Source: Holophagales bacterium | GTDB taxonomy: Bacteria; Acidobacteriota; Holophagae; Holophagales; Holophagaceae | Assembly: GCA_031281385.1 (NCBI GenBank) | Contig: JAITFL010000155.1 | Span: forward strand, 1 to 24,978 | Reading direction: 5' to 3' | DNA: 24,978 nt | In this document: one piece after another, positions 1 through 6,833 of the stretch | Layout of the letters: each line of letters begins with the position of its first letter | Numbering within the stretch: the stretch's first letter is position 1 | Program-made: the position numbers and the translations under genes | The notes under the pieces: generated by a model | Seen by the model: the letters and a program-made list of their open reading frames with translations, nothing else | The model's database searches: none | What the model was told of the DNA's origin: nothing

Positions 1-19
1 AGCGAAAAAAAAGCGAAAT

Positions 20-131
20 TGTCAATATTCGTCATTCACCAGCCTTTGTGTCAATAGCGATGTCAAAACTGGTTGGCTCTGTTCTGGTGAAACCAGCGTT
101 TTATGCGTGTTCCAGTGCCAACCGGTGTCAA
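20..131 (+). repeat. Cluster of four TGTCAA motifs downstream of the integrase
   Basis: TGTCAA occurs at 20-25, 49-54, 61-66 and 126-131, all in one orientation, within 112 bases; a given hexamer is expected about once per 4 kb per strand. Two further copies lie on the other side of the integrase at 1621-1626 and 1681-1686. Short repeated direct motifs beside an int gene are typical of integrase arm-type or excisionase sites, but that role is inferred. A small hairpin (CTGGT at 84-88 with ACCAG at 92-96) lies between the copies. No gene is seen in bases 1-177. Confidence 0.45.
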
Positions 132-177
132 AGCTGCTGTGCGGACAGTAATGCCCGGCTGCCCCCGTCTGGATCGG

Positions 178-1527
178 TCATTGTGTGCATCGCATCCTTT
201 CCCCTTTGGCTTGCTTGAGAATCCCCAGCCTCGGCATTGCCCTCAAAAGCTCGTCCCTGACAGTGTTTCGGGATAAGTGGCCGTAGTGCTTCTCAACCAT
301 TTTGATACTGGAATGCCCAAGGAGTTCCGCGACCACCGACAGCACGCAGCCTCGGTTGACCAGCATGGATGCGTATGTATGCCGGAGTTCGTGGAAGGTG
401 GCTGGCTCGATCCCCGCTTTCTTGCAAGCCTCGCGGATTTTCAGGCACTGTTCTTTGCTCCGCCATCTCCGCCGACCCAGACTGGGCTTTCCGCGCCCTT
501 CGGTGCCATTGGTGAACACATAGTCTTCTGGATCAAGGTTGGCGGTCAATTCGTCAAAGAGTTCGCTGCCTTCCTTTGTTAAAAATACGTGCCTTGGCTT
601 GCCGCTCTTAGATTCGGCCACAAAGACGCTGCCGCTCAGATGGTCATAGTCCTTGCACTGGACCCGCGTCATCTCGCCGTACCTGCATCCAGTGAGGAGC
701 GCCCCGCGGACGAGCTGCCCGAAGTCATCCGGACAGGCGTCAACCAGACGCACCTGTTCTTCTATGGACAGAAATCTGATCCTAGCCTTGGTGGTGCCCT
801 TGAAGCGTTTGACCAACTGCCACGGGCGGTCAGATGAATCTGCGAGTTTCCTGTCCATGCAGTAGTTTAAGGCCGCCTTGAAAACGGACAGCACCCTGTT
901 TGCAGATTCCTTCCGTGCCCGCTTTTGTTCGTCCGTGCTTGGCGGCGGATTTATTTTTGGTTCGCGCCCAGCGCCCGTGCGCACCTTTCTGGGGGAATTC
1001 GCCATCTCGTCCAGCCATCTCTCGATACCATCCCTTGTGAGCTCTGAGATTTGCACAGAGCCAAACGCGGGCAGAATCCAGGCATTTGCGCGGTATCTGT
1101 CCTGGGGAACCCCCTTCACGCCCCGCCTCTCTGCATCTTTGAAATACGCATCCATCCCGTTTGCAACGGTGAATGGATCGTTTGACATCTGCCCGCTAGT
1201 AGCGTCAATGTTGTTCATTTTCTTCTGCTCTCCGAACCAAGCGAGCGCGGCTGCATGTGCCTGATGGAAACTTAGGACGGTCTTGCCATCGGGTTTCTGA
1301 AAGTCGTCTGCGAGAGCTATCGTTTCCCTTGTTTGCTTCTTCGTCTCTGGATGCACAAAGCATGTCTGCCAGCTTCCGGCAGCCCCGCTCTTTGGCCTGC
1401 GATAGACCAGGTAGCAACCAAGGGATATTTGTTCCATGTGCCGCTTTCCTCTTTCTAGCTGCTGTCGAACCCTGCGCGAGTGCAGTTTCCCGCCGTGTTT
1501 GGTTTTTGCCATTGTTCCCTCCGTCAA
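178..1527 (-). CDS. Tyrosine-type site-specific integrase
   Basis: Catalyses site-specific strand exchange that integrates or excises a mobile element. The 449-residue length suits phage integrases with an arm-binding N-terminus, a SAM-like core-binding domain (about 115-230) and a C-terminal catalytic domain. The catalytic set is visible: R282 in TGCRYGEM, a lysine near 307-310 in ESKSGK, H379-x-x-R382 in HELRH, H405 in LLGHSS, and the nucleophile Y415 in KHYGHL. Translation could start at the first Met or at Met6 (MAKTKHGG, position 1512), which reads like a more natural N-terminus. The gene lies at the left end of the element and is transcribed toward the window edge. Copies of TGTCAA cluster on both sides of it, possible arm-type sites. 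The family call is secure; the att site is not identified. Confidence 0.93.
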   Translation of the reverse strand: MTEGTMAKTKHGGKLHSRRVRQQLERGKRHMEQISLGCYLVYRRPKSGAAGSWQTCFVHPETKKQTRETIALADDFQKPDGKTVLSFHQAHAAALAWFGEQKKMNNIDATSGQMSNDPFTVANGMDAYFKDAERRGVKGVPQDRYRANAWILPAFGSVQISELTRDGIERWLDEMANSPRKVRTGAGREPKINPPPSTDEQKRARKESANRVLSVFKAALNYCMDRKLADSSDRPWQLVKRFKGTTKARIRFLSIEEQVRLVDACPDDFGQLVRGALLTGCRYGEMTRVQCKDYDHLSGSVFVAESKSGKPRHVFLTKEGSELFDELTANLDPEDYVFTNGTEGRGKPSLGRRRWRSKEQCLKIREACKKAGIEPATFHELRHTYASMLVNRGCVLSVVAELLGHSSIKMVEKHYGHLSRNTVRDELLRAMPRLGILKQAKGERMRCTQ

Positions 1528-1650
1528 ATGGGATGAAATATCCTATGACACCAGCGGCATCGGAACCAGACAAGACCGGACGTGAAGCGGGGAAGGCACC
1601 CTACAGACCCAACCTGCTTTTGTCAATGATCTCGCTCTATGCAAAAATTA

Positions 1651-1826
1651 GCGAAACACCCATTAATAGTGGATTTCTATTGTCAACTTCATTAAGGCTT
1701 CATGCGCCACATAGATGGTTCATAGCCCGAAATCCGCAGGGAATGAGGATTTCAGGCGGTTTTTCCGACAATACTCTAGGTTTGCCAAAGCGTTATCGCG
1801 CTGCACCGAAAATGGTGCAGCAGGTG
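1651..1826 (+). repeat. Dispersed 180-bp repeat, copy A
   Basis: This stretch aligns in the same orientation with 6064-6237. Shared blocks include GCGAAAC.CCCATT, GGCTTCATGCG, CACATAGATGGTTCAT, GGTTTGCCAAAGC and TTATCGCGCTGCACC. I estimate about 80 percent identity over the best 125 bases. Neither copy lies in a recognised gene. The copies bracket the RNA ligase/recombinase cluster. Function unknown. Confidence 0.75.
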
Positions 1827-1838
1827 GACAACCTGCTG
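1801..1838. repeat. Two overlapping hairpins at the end of repeat copy A
   Basis: CTGCACC (1801-1807) pairs with GGTGCAG (1814-1820), and CAGCAGGT (1818-1825) pairs with ACCTGCTG (1831-1838). The arms overlap by three bases, so the two hairpins are mutually exclusive. There is no T-tract, so a simple intrinsic terminator is unlikely. The first hairpin is only partly kept in copy B. Confidence 0.55.
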
Positions 1839-1902
1839 GAACCTCGCTGACTCTGGGCGCAGCTAGTCATGTTTTGGGCATAGTCGGCTGACAAACAATC
1901 TA

Positions 1903-1938
1903 ATGCCAAGTTGCGTTCATCTGAAGGCAACTTGGCAT
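1903..1938. repeat. Perfect 12-bp inverted repeat
   Basis: ATGCCAAGTTGC (1903-1914) and GCAACTTGGCAT (1927-1938) are perfect reverse complements separated by 12 bases. No T-run follows on either strand. It could be a protein-binding dyad, a recombinase site or an RNA hairpin. It lies upstream of the integrase on the minus strand. Confidence 0.7.
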
Positions 1939-2119
1939 AAACCGCAAAAATATCGTATGAGGAAAGGCTAACTGAGGCAAGAGACACCAGAGACATGCTG
2001 TCTCGCGTCCCTTTTGACAGGCGCAACTAATGGCAAACGACAGCCGTCAACGTCTCTGCCAGTGTTGAAAGAACCGTCGTGTTGACTTGGAATCTCAAAA
2101 GCGAGAACATATGCGCGTG

Positions 2120-3277
2120 TCATGTGTCGCTCCGGCTGCCAATGATGGCGTTGTACACATCCCGCATGTCCTGTTTCCTGAAGTGTTGGGAGAGCGCGCG
2201 CATGGCGGCGATTTTGTCTTTTGTTATGGACAGGCCGAGGGAGTCGTACAGGGCGAGCGCGCGCTCCTTGAGCTCCAGCTCGTCTCGCACTTGCTTAATG
2301 CAAATTTCGATGCTCTCGCGGAATTTCCTTATTTCGGCGATCTGGTACTCCTCCAGCAGCATCGGCAGCAGCGCATCGTAGGTCAGGTCGTCGCCGGTTT
2401 CGAGGTAGTTCCAGCACGTCGCCCTCACGGCCTCTTTGGTGATGCTGGCCGCCCAATGGATTGTCTCCACCGATTCGGGCTTGCACTTCCACATCGTCAC
2501 GCGGCCCCTCGGCGTCTCCACGTACCACACTGCGCCTTCGGTCCCAGATATTTTGTCGCCCTCTGCGGGGCGGTTCCGCTTCTCCATGCTCTCGCGCATT
2601 TCGGCGTAATTGGCGACCGGGTCCTGCCCTGCCTCCAACTGCCCGATCAGCTTGGCGGAGGGGACCCCCATCAGGTCGAGCTGGCCCGGCGGCACTACGC
2701 TCCCGTCTGCGCGGACTCCGAACAGGACCGCCGCGGCCAGGGGCTCTTCGTAAACGATAAGGTGGGTGTTGAGCCTGCCGTACATCTCGAAGCTGACGCT
2801 GCAGTCGTTTCTTTCTGCCAGCTTGGGGATGGCAGGATGCTTTTCGATGAGCTCCTGCCACATGTCGAAGAAAGGCCCCCATTTGCTGTTTCGCAGCACT
2901 GGCGAGAGGCGCAGCTTGTAGGTTACGTGCGGCTTCCCGGCGGCGTCATGGTAGCGGTAGGCGAGTACGTTAGTCCCGTCCAGCTTGTCATACATAAGTA
3001 TCTGCTTGACGGCTGGGGGGAAGTGGAACGCGCCGTCCCTGCTCAGGGGGTAGTGCAGCTTGGGGGTTGCGAATATCGCCTGAGGGGCCTCAGCCCCGTC
3101 CACATGGGTAAGGGCGAGCGCCCCGTACCGATAGTTGGGCTCCTGGCAGATGAAGCCGCGCAGGCATTTGTTGCCGTTGAATGGGTCCTCCGCGCTGAAT
3201 CCCTTCAGCCATCTTGCCTCCGCCTTGAGGAGGCTTTCCGCCAGTTGCATGTCGTGCGCATCTGCATTGCTGGTCAT
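2120..3277 (-). CDS. RNA ligase-like nucleotidyltransferase
   Basis: Predicted ATP-dependent nucleic-acid ligase of the covalent nucleotidyltransferase superfamily, most like phage RNA ligases. The motifs appear in order: motif I KLDGTN with the adenylated lysine K98; motif III FEMYG (E164); motif IIIa LFGVR near 185; motif IV TEGAVWYV (E247); motif V MWKCKP with K264 and K266. A helical C-terminal part (about 280-385) follows, as in several RNA ligases, while no OB-fold typical of DNA ligases is evident. The start is supported by AAGGAG a few bases before the ATG. It lies 63 bases downstream of the serine recombinase gene on the same strand, so cotranscription is plausible. All core residues look intact. 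RNA rather than DNA as substrate is inferred from the small size and KxDGTN motif. Confidence 0.8.
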   Translation of the reverse strand: MTSNADAHDMQLAESLLKAEARWLKGFSAEDPFNGNKCLRGFICQEPNYRYGALALTHVDGAEAPQAIFATPKLHYPLSRDGAFHFPPAVKQILMYDKLDGTNVLAYRYHDAAGKPHVTYKLRLSPVLRNSKWGPFFDMWQELIEKHPAIPKLAERNDCSVSFEMYGRLNTHLIVYEEPLAAAVLFGVRADGSVVPPGQLDLMGVPSAKLIGQLEAGQDPVANYAEMRESMEKRNRPAEGDKISGTEGAVWYVETPRGRVTMWKCKPESVETIHWAASITKEAVRATCWNYLETGDDLTYDALLPMLLEEYQIAEIRKFRESIEICIKQVRDELELKERALALYDSLGLSITKDKIAAMRALSQHFRKQDMRDVYNAIIGSRSDT

Positions 3278-3340
3278 GCTGACTCCTTAACTTAAACTGT
3301 CGTGGTGTTTGGTTGCTGTCATTGCCGATGTTGCGAGTTT

Positions 3341-4441
3341 TCAGCCTGGAACCTGATGGTGGCTGTCATGATGGAGCGCTATGGGCAATTGGCTGAGGCG
3401 TGACACCTGCACTGGGTACCATTTTTGTGGATGCGCTCTGCCACGCTCAGCAGGCAGTTCGTCAGGCAGTTCGTCTAAGCGGTTCCCGCGCTGATCGTCC
3501 TGGATTTCGCAGACCATGACTGCGCTTTCCGTTTCGCTCCTCGCCACAGGCAGCGCGCTGCACTCCTGAAGCAAATAGGCTTCGGGTTGGCCCAAATGGG
3601 AATGGGTATGGATCAAGCCACCGGGGCTTGTCTTCGGCAAATGCTTTTTTCTCTTGTTGACCTTGTTGCTGGCTGCTTTCGGCGCCGCCGCTTTGCTCCC
3701 CGCGCCCGACACCAGACACGCTTCTGGTTGGCCCAAATGGGGATGGCCATGGATCAAGCAATCTGGGCTTGTTTCCAGCAAATGTTTTACCCTGCGGATT
3801 GTGAACCTGCTGACTCCGTACAGTTTGGCCAGCTGCAGCGCCGGCTCTTTCTTCATAAGCGCCATGGCTATGTCTCTCTCATCGTCGTCACTGAGCAATT
3901 TTTTCCGTCCACATTTGACTCCTTTCGACATTGCCGCATTGCGGCCCGCTGAGGTCCTCCTGTTTATCAGGTTCCCCTCGAACTCAGCTGCTATGGCCAG
4001 CTGCCTTGCCATCAGCTTCCCAGAGGGCAGGGAATAGTCTATCCCCTCAGACAGAGACATGAAGCCCACCCCGGCCTCTTCCAGGGCGTCCCATGCCCTG
4101 AGCATGTTCGCAGGGGAGCGCCCGAAGCGGTCCAGGCGCATGACCATGACCGTGTCGAAGCCCGCCTGCCTTGATTGCTCGGGGAGCGCGTCCCTCTTGG
4201 GGAGCCGGCTGGCGAAGCCTGAGACTATCTCGGACGCCTCCAGCGCAACCTCCATCCCCAGCCGCCCTGCGGCGGCCCTGAGGTACTCGAGCTGGTATTC
4301 AAGGCCCAGCCCTGGGACTTTTGTCGATTCCCTTGCGTACAGGGCGACCCTGCGCGGCTCCTTTGGCTCGGCGCCCAATTGCGTTTGGGGCTTGGGTCCT
4401 TTTTCGCCGGGATCAGTCAAATATCCTCGGTTGTCCATCAT
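3341..4441 (-). CDS. Serine recombinase (resolvase/invertase family)
   Basis: Predicted to catalyse DNA cleavage and strand exchange through a phosphoserine link. The resolvase domain spans about 31-160: YAREST carries R37 and nucleophile S39, KRDAL gives R83, and LDRFGRS gives D104, R105 and R108, so the key residues are present. A helix-turn-helix of Hin type lies at about 201-223. An unusual C-terminal extension to residue 366 contains two copies of a His-rich segment (224-243 and 271-290) with HxHxH and HLGQPEA. The start overlaps the stop of the upstream gene as ATGA (4438-4441), with AGGAGG as ribosome binding site, which indicates translational coupling. It is a tandem paralogue of the upstream recombinase. 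The target site is unknown. Confidence 0.9.
   Translation of the reverse strand: MMDNRGYLTDPGEKGPKPQTQLGAEPKEPRRVALYARESTKVPGLGLEYQLEYLRAAAGRLGMEVALEASEIVSGFASRLPKRDALPEQSRQAGFDTVMVMRLDRFGRSPANMLRAWDALEEAGVGFMSLSEGIDYSLPSGKLMARQLAIAAEFEGNLINRRTSAGRNAAMSKGVKCGRKKLLSDDDERDIAMALMKKEPALQLAKLYGVSRFTIRRVKHLLETSPDCLIHGHPHLGQPEACLVSGAGSKAAAPKAASNKVNKRKKHLPKTSPGGLIHTHSHLGQPEAYLLQECSALPVARSETESAVMVCEIQDDQRGNRLDELPDELPAERGRAHPQKWYPVQVSRLSQLPIALHHDSHHQVPG
3579..3648 (+). repeat. Direct repeat inside the recombinase gene, copy 1
   Basis: About 70 bases repeated with a 141-bp (47-codon) offset at 3720-3789. Shared words are TTGGCCCAAATGG, ATGGATCAAGC and GCAAATG. It encodes the second His-rich segment of the recombinase (residues about 271-290). 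The offset is a multiple of three, so the duplication kept the reading frame. Confidence 0.8.
3720..3789 (+). repeat. Direct repeat inside the recombinase gene, copy 2
   Basis: Partner of 3579-3648. It encodes the first His-rich segment (residues about 224-243), directly after the helix-turn-helix. Both copies keep the LIHxHxHLGQPEA pattern, while the lysine- and alanine-rich linker between them is not repeated. Confidence 0.8.
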
Positions 4442-5453
4442 GACGCCCTCCTGCTTCTTGTGAACAGGGGCTCCGCGCCGAATCTGGCGTGGGGCTTTTC
4501 AGGCGCGGGCAATGATTCCTCGGCGACGATTGGCCCGCCCCCCGCGCCCCTTTCCAGCGGCTTCGGCGTTGGGCGGTAGTTCCTGTCGCTTCTGAGCTGC
4601 GGGCCGTCCAAGGGCCTGGCTGTCTCTTGTTGCCATGGACGCCTTATTGCTTGGCCTATGGCCGAAACCGCGCCATGGCAGAGTTTGCACAGCCTGGCTA
4701 GATTCGTCTGTTTCACTACCCTCCCGAGGGCCAGGGCTATATCCCTTTCCACGCCGTCTTTGGGCGATCCGGGCCATCCATGTTTGACCCCTCCCGCCGC
4801 CGCTCTTAGGCCCGCTGTTCTCCATTCATCTATCAGGCCCTTCTCAAAGTCCGACGCCGTGGCTAGGCTATGCGCCGCCAGCTTGCCGTGGGGCCTGGAA
4901 TAGTCCAGCCCCTCGAACAGCGAGATGAAGTTCGCCCCTGCCATTTCCAGGGCGCGCCATGCTTTGAACGTGTCCCCGACGGAGCTGCCGAACCTGTCGA
5001 CGCGCGTCACCATGACCGCGTCGAATCCCACGTGTATTGACTGTTCTGGGAGCGCGTCCCTCATGGGCATGGCGTCAGCCGCGTCAGGGGCGACCTCCGC
5101 CGCTTCAAGGACTACTTCCATCCCGAGCCGCTCTGCGGCTAATCTGAGGCACTTGAGCTGGAACCCGAGGCTCTGCGCCAGGCGGCTTTCTGGCACCCTC
5201 GCGTAAAGGGCGACCCTCGCCGGGTTCTTTGGCTCCGCGTCCAGCCCCATTTGAAGCCTGAGCGCTTTTACGCCCGAGTCTATCAAGTATCCGCAGCCGT
5301 TGTCCATCATGACGCCCTCCTACCTCTTGTGGGCAGGGGGTCTGCTTGCCCGTCCGCGCGGCACCTGGCGTGTACTTTTTCAAAAGCGGACATCTGTTCC
5401 AAGAAGTCCGCGGCGTCGATGGGGCCGCCCCCCGCGCGCCTCTCCAGCGGTTT
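3770..5453 (-). repeat. Tandem duplication of zinc-tail end plus recombinase
   Basis: The segment of about 870 bp from the KPLER codons of the zinc-ribbon gene (5453) through the first recombinase is repeated from 4563 through the second recombinase. The two MMDN starts are exactly 869 bases apart, and both junctions keep the ATGA stop/start overlap and the upstream AGGAGG. Identity is well diverged (protein roughly half identical over the resolvase domain by eye), so the duplication is old. Outer limits are approximate. Confidence 0.75.
4438..5310 (-). CDS. Degenerate serine recombinase paralogue, probably inactive
   Basis: Clearly homologous to the following recombinase (MMDN start, VALYAR, MRDALPEQ, VDRFG, GxDYS), but two active-site residues are changed. 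The nucleophile position in YARVPES is P40, and the final arginine of DRFGR is S109. R38, R84, D105 and R106 remain. The helix-turn-helix region (about 201-222) is eroded. The last 45 residues match the C-terminus of the upstream zinc-ribbon protein (KPLER, AGGGPI, HAR, RRAS), but without its cysteines. Thus the protein is a recombinase fused to a copied tail. The ORF remains open, with AGGAGG before the start and ATGA overlaps on both sides. It could be a DNA-binding or dimer-poisoning regulator of the active paralogue (inference), or a decaying duplicate. Confidence 0.8.
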   Translation of the reverse strand: MMDNGCGYLIDSGVKALRLQMGLDAEPKNPARVALYARVPESRLAQSLGFQLKCLRLAAERLGMEVVLEAAEVAPDAADAMPMRDALPEQSIHVGFDAVMVTRVDRFGSSVGDTFKAWRALEMAGANFISLFEGLDYSRPHGKLAAHSLATASDFEKGLIDEWRTAGLRAAAGGVKHGWPGSPKDGVERDIALALGRVVKQTNLARLCKLCHGAVSAIGQAIRRPWQQETARPLDGPQLRSDRNYRPTPKPLERGAGGGPIVAEESLPAPEKPHARFGAEPLFTRSRRAS

Positions 5454-5675
5454 TCGCTCCGCGCAGCGGCGGCATGCGAACTCCTTGGTTGTTGGGTCGA
5501 TGTATGCCCAGTCTGCATTTCTGAGCAACTTTGGCAGCTTGGCCGGCTCAATGCTCCGGCCCTGAATGGCTGCGGCGGCCGCGCCCTGGTCGATGGCGCC
5601 TCCCGCGCCCTGATGGCTCGGCACTGCCGCGCCGCGTAGGGCTCCGCCCCGGTGGTTGATGGTTCTGGCCTTCAT
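5307..5675 (-). CDS. Small protein with a CxxC...HxxC zinc-ribbon-like tail
   Basis: A 122-residue protein with a low-complexity, glycine/alanine-rich N-terminus (about 1-45) and a compact C-terminal part. C68-x2-C71 (FACRRC) and H92-x2-C95 (HARC) form a likely zinc site, separated by a helix around FLEQMSAFEKV. Small phage and island proteins of this CRRC...HxxC layout are familiar to me as unnamed hypotheticals, so no function is given. The start has AGGAG five bases upstream. The stop overlaps the ATG of the degenerate recombinase as ATGA (5307-5310). It is the first gene of a likely operon with both recombinases and perhaps the RNA ligase. Its C-terminal coding segment has been copied onto the end of the next gene. 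Confidence 0.65.
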   Translation of the reverse strand: MKARTINHRGGALRGAAVPSHQGAGGAIDQGAAAAAIQGRSIEPAKLPKLLRNADWAYIDPTTKEFACRRCAERKPLERRAGGGPIDAADFLEQMSAFEKVHARCRADGQADPLPTRGRRAS

Positions 5676-6833
5676 TATGTCTCCTAGCGTTGAAGCGGAT
5701 TATCAGCCCGCCTTGGGTTGTTTCCATGGTCGGCATGGAGCCGGGAGCTGATAACTGCGCTAGGCCAGCCCGATTATTCCCTCGCACTGAGGTGTTTTAT
5801 TCTCGTGACTCCCGACATGGTATGCCATTCATCCTAGCAACGGGGTTATCAGCCCCAACCATCAATCTAGCAGGCTTTAGGAAAAAAGCAAGGGAATTTT
5901 TAAGGAGCGTGTTGCGCGGCGTTTCCACTGCATGGCGTGGGCCTCCCCGTGCGCCCGCCGCGCGCTCTGCCAAATCCATGCCCCCCTGCGCAGCCGGGGC
6001 TTCAAGCTGACCGATGTGCGATGTGCGCTTTCCTTAGAATGATCGCGGTCTGCATTGGAACCGGCGAAACGCCCATTCATGTGGATTTTCGTTGTCATCA
6101 ATACTATTGGGCTTCATGCGCACATAGATGGTTCATGGCCCAGATTCCGCAGGGGCTAAGGATTTCTGGGTGTTTTTCCGGCAATGCCCTTGGTTTGCCA
6201 AAGCATTATCGCGCTGCACCAAAAATGGGGCACCATGCGGGCGGCCATGTGTGACCCAATTTGCCGAAAGCCATCCAAAAAGTGGTGAACTAAACCAGCG
6301 GTCACTGATTCGGCACTGCTTTCTATGACCATGGCGAGAGGAATTGACCCTGGGTGGGCTCCGAAGCCACGGCTGTGCTTGGTATGCGACAAACCCGTTG
6401 CCACCAGCCAATCTAGGCTGAATTGGGCAAGAGCCGCGACTGGTGCGGGTCTGCGGCGTGGGTGAAACTTATAGTCAACAAAAGAGTTCTTTGAAAAATA
6501 AGGATTCCGTAAAGATCAATGGGTGAAAATGTGCGGAAGCATCAACTAAACTCCGAACCCTGTTTATCTGGAGTCTTCCCCTCTGGAGCCTTGCCGAGAC
6601 GGCAGGTGTTTCATAACCCTTGGCGGGGAGTCCTTACTCGAATGAAATTGTCGTGTCGGCTTGGAATCGCAGAATTGCAGCCAAGCCGGGCAAGGATAGC
6701 CGAAGCGGCATTGCAGCCAGGAGCGCGCCTAGGCGGCCTAGAATGGGGTGGCCCAGGCCAAGTCCGTGCTGCATCGGGGCCTGTCGTTCTCCCCCGTTTT
6801 CCCGCGTTTTGCTTTAGCGCTTCGGGCAGGGCG
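5676..6833. other. 1.2-kb region without a convincing gene
   Basis: No ORF here has a family motif, good start context and sensible composition together. It contains repeat copy B (6064-6237). The stretch just left of the partition gene is unremarkable apart from a small GCCG/CGGC hairpin near 6592. It could hold remnants of genes, an RNA or a regulatory region; I see no positive evidence for any of these. Confidence 0.5.
6064..6237 (+). repeat. Dispersed 180-bp repeat, copy B
   Basis: Second copy of the repeat at 1651-1826, in the same orientation, 4.4 kb away. The match starts at GCGAAAC and ends around CTGCACC.AAAAT. Differences are scattered substitutions and single-base indels (for example GCGCACATAG against GCGCCACATAG), which shift any reading frame and argue against a conserved protein. 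The copies may mark an old duplication or be members of a genome-wide element. Confidence 0.75.

Larger units (their letters stand above)
1528..2119. other. Gene-free region between integrase and RNA ligase
   Basis: About 590 bases without a convincing gene. It holds two TGTCAA motifs (1621, 1681), copy A of the 180-bp dispersed repeat (1651-1826), two overlapping hairpins (1801-1838) and a perfect 12-bp inverted repeat (1903-1938). ORFs crossing it lack ribosome binding sites and recognisable motifs. Confidence 0.6.

Noticed and set aside
1257..1850. Plus-strand ORF sharing peptide similarity with an ORF at 5937-6254
   Set aside because: The shared peptide (HRWF.A..PQG.RISG) results from the nucleotide repeat; indels around it break the frame and both ORFs lack start signals.
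2087..3295. 402-residue plus-strand ORF opposite the RNA ligase
   Set aside because: It is an antisense shadow with His/Arg/Val-rich composition and no motifs; the minus strand encodes all ligase motifs in order.
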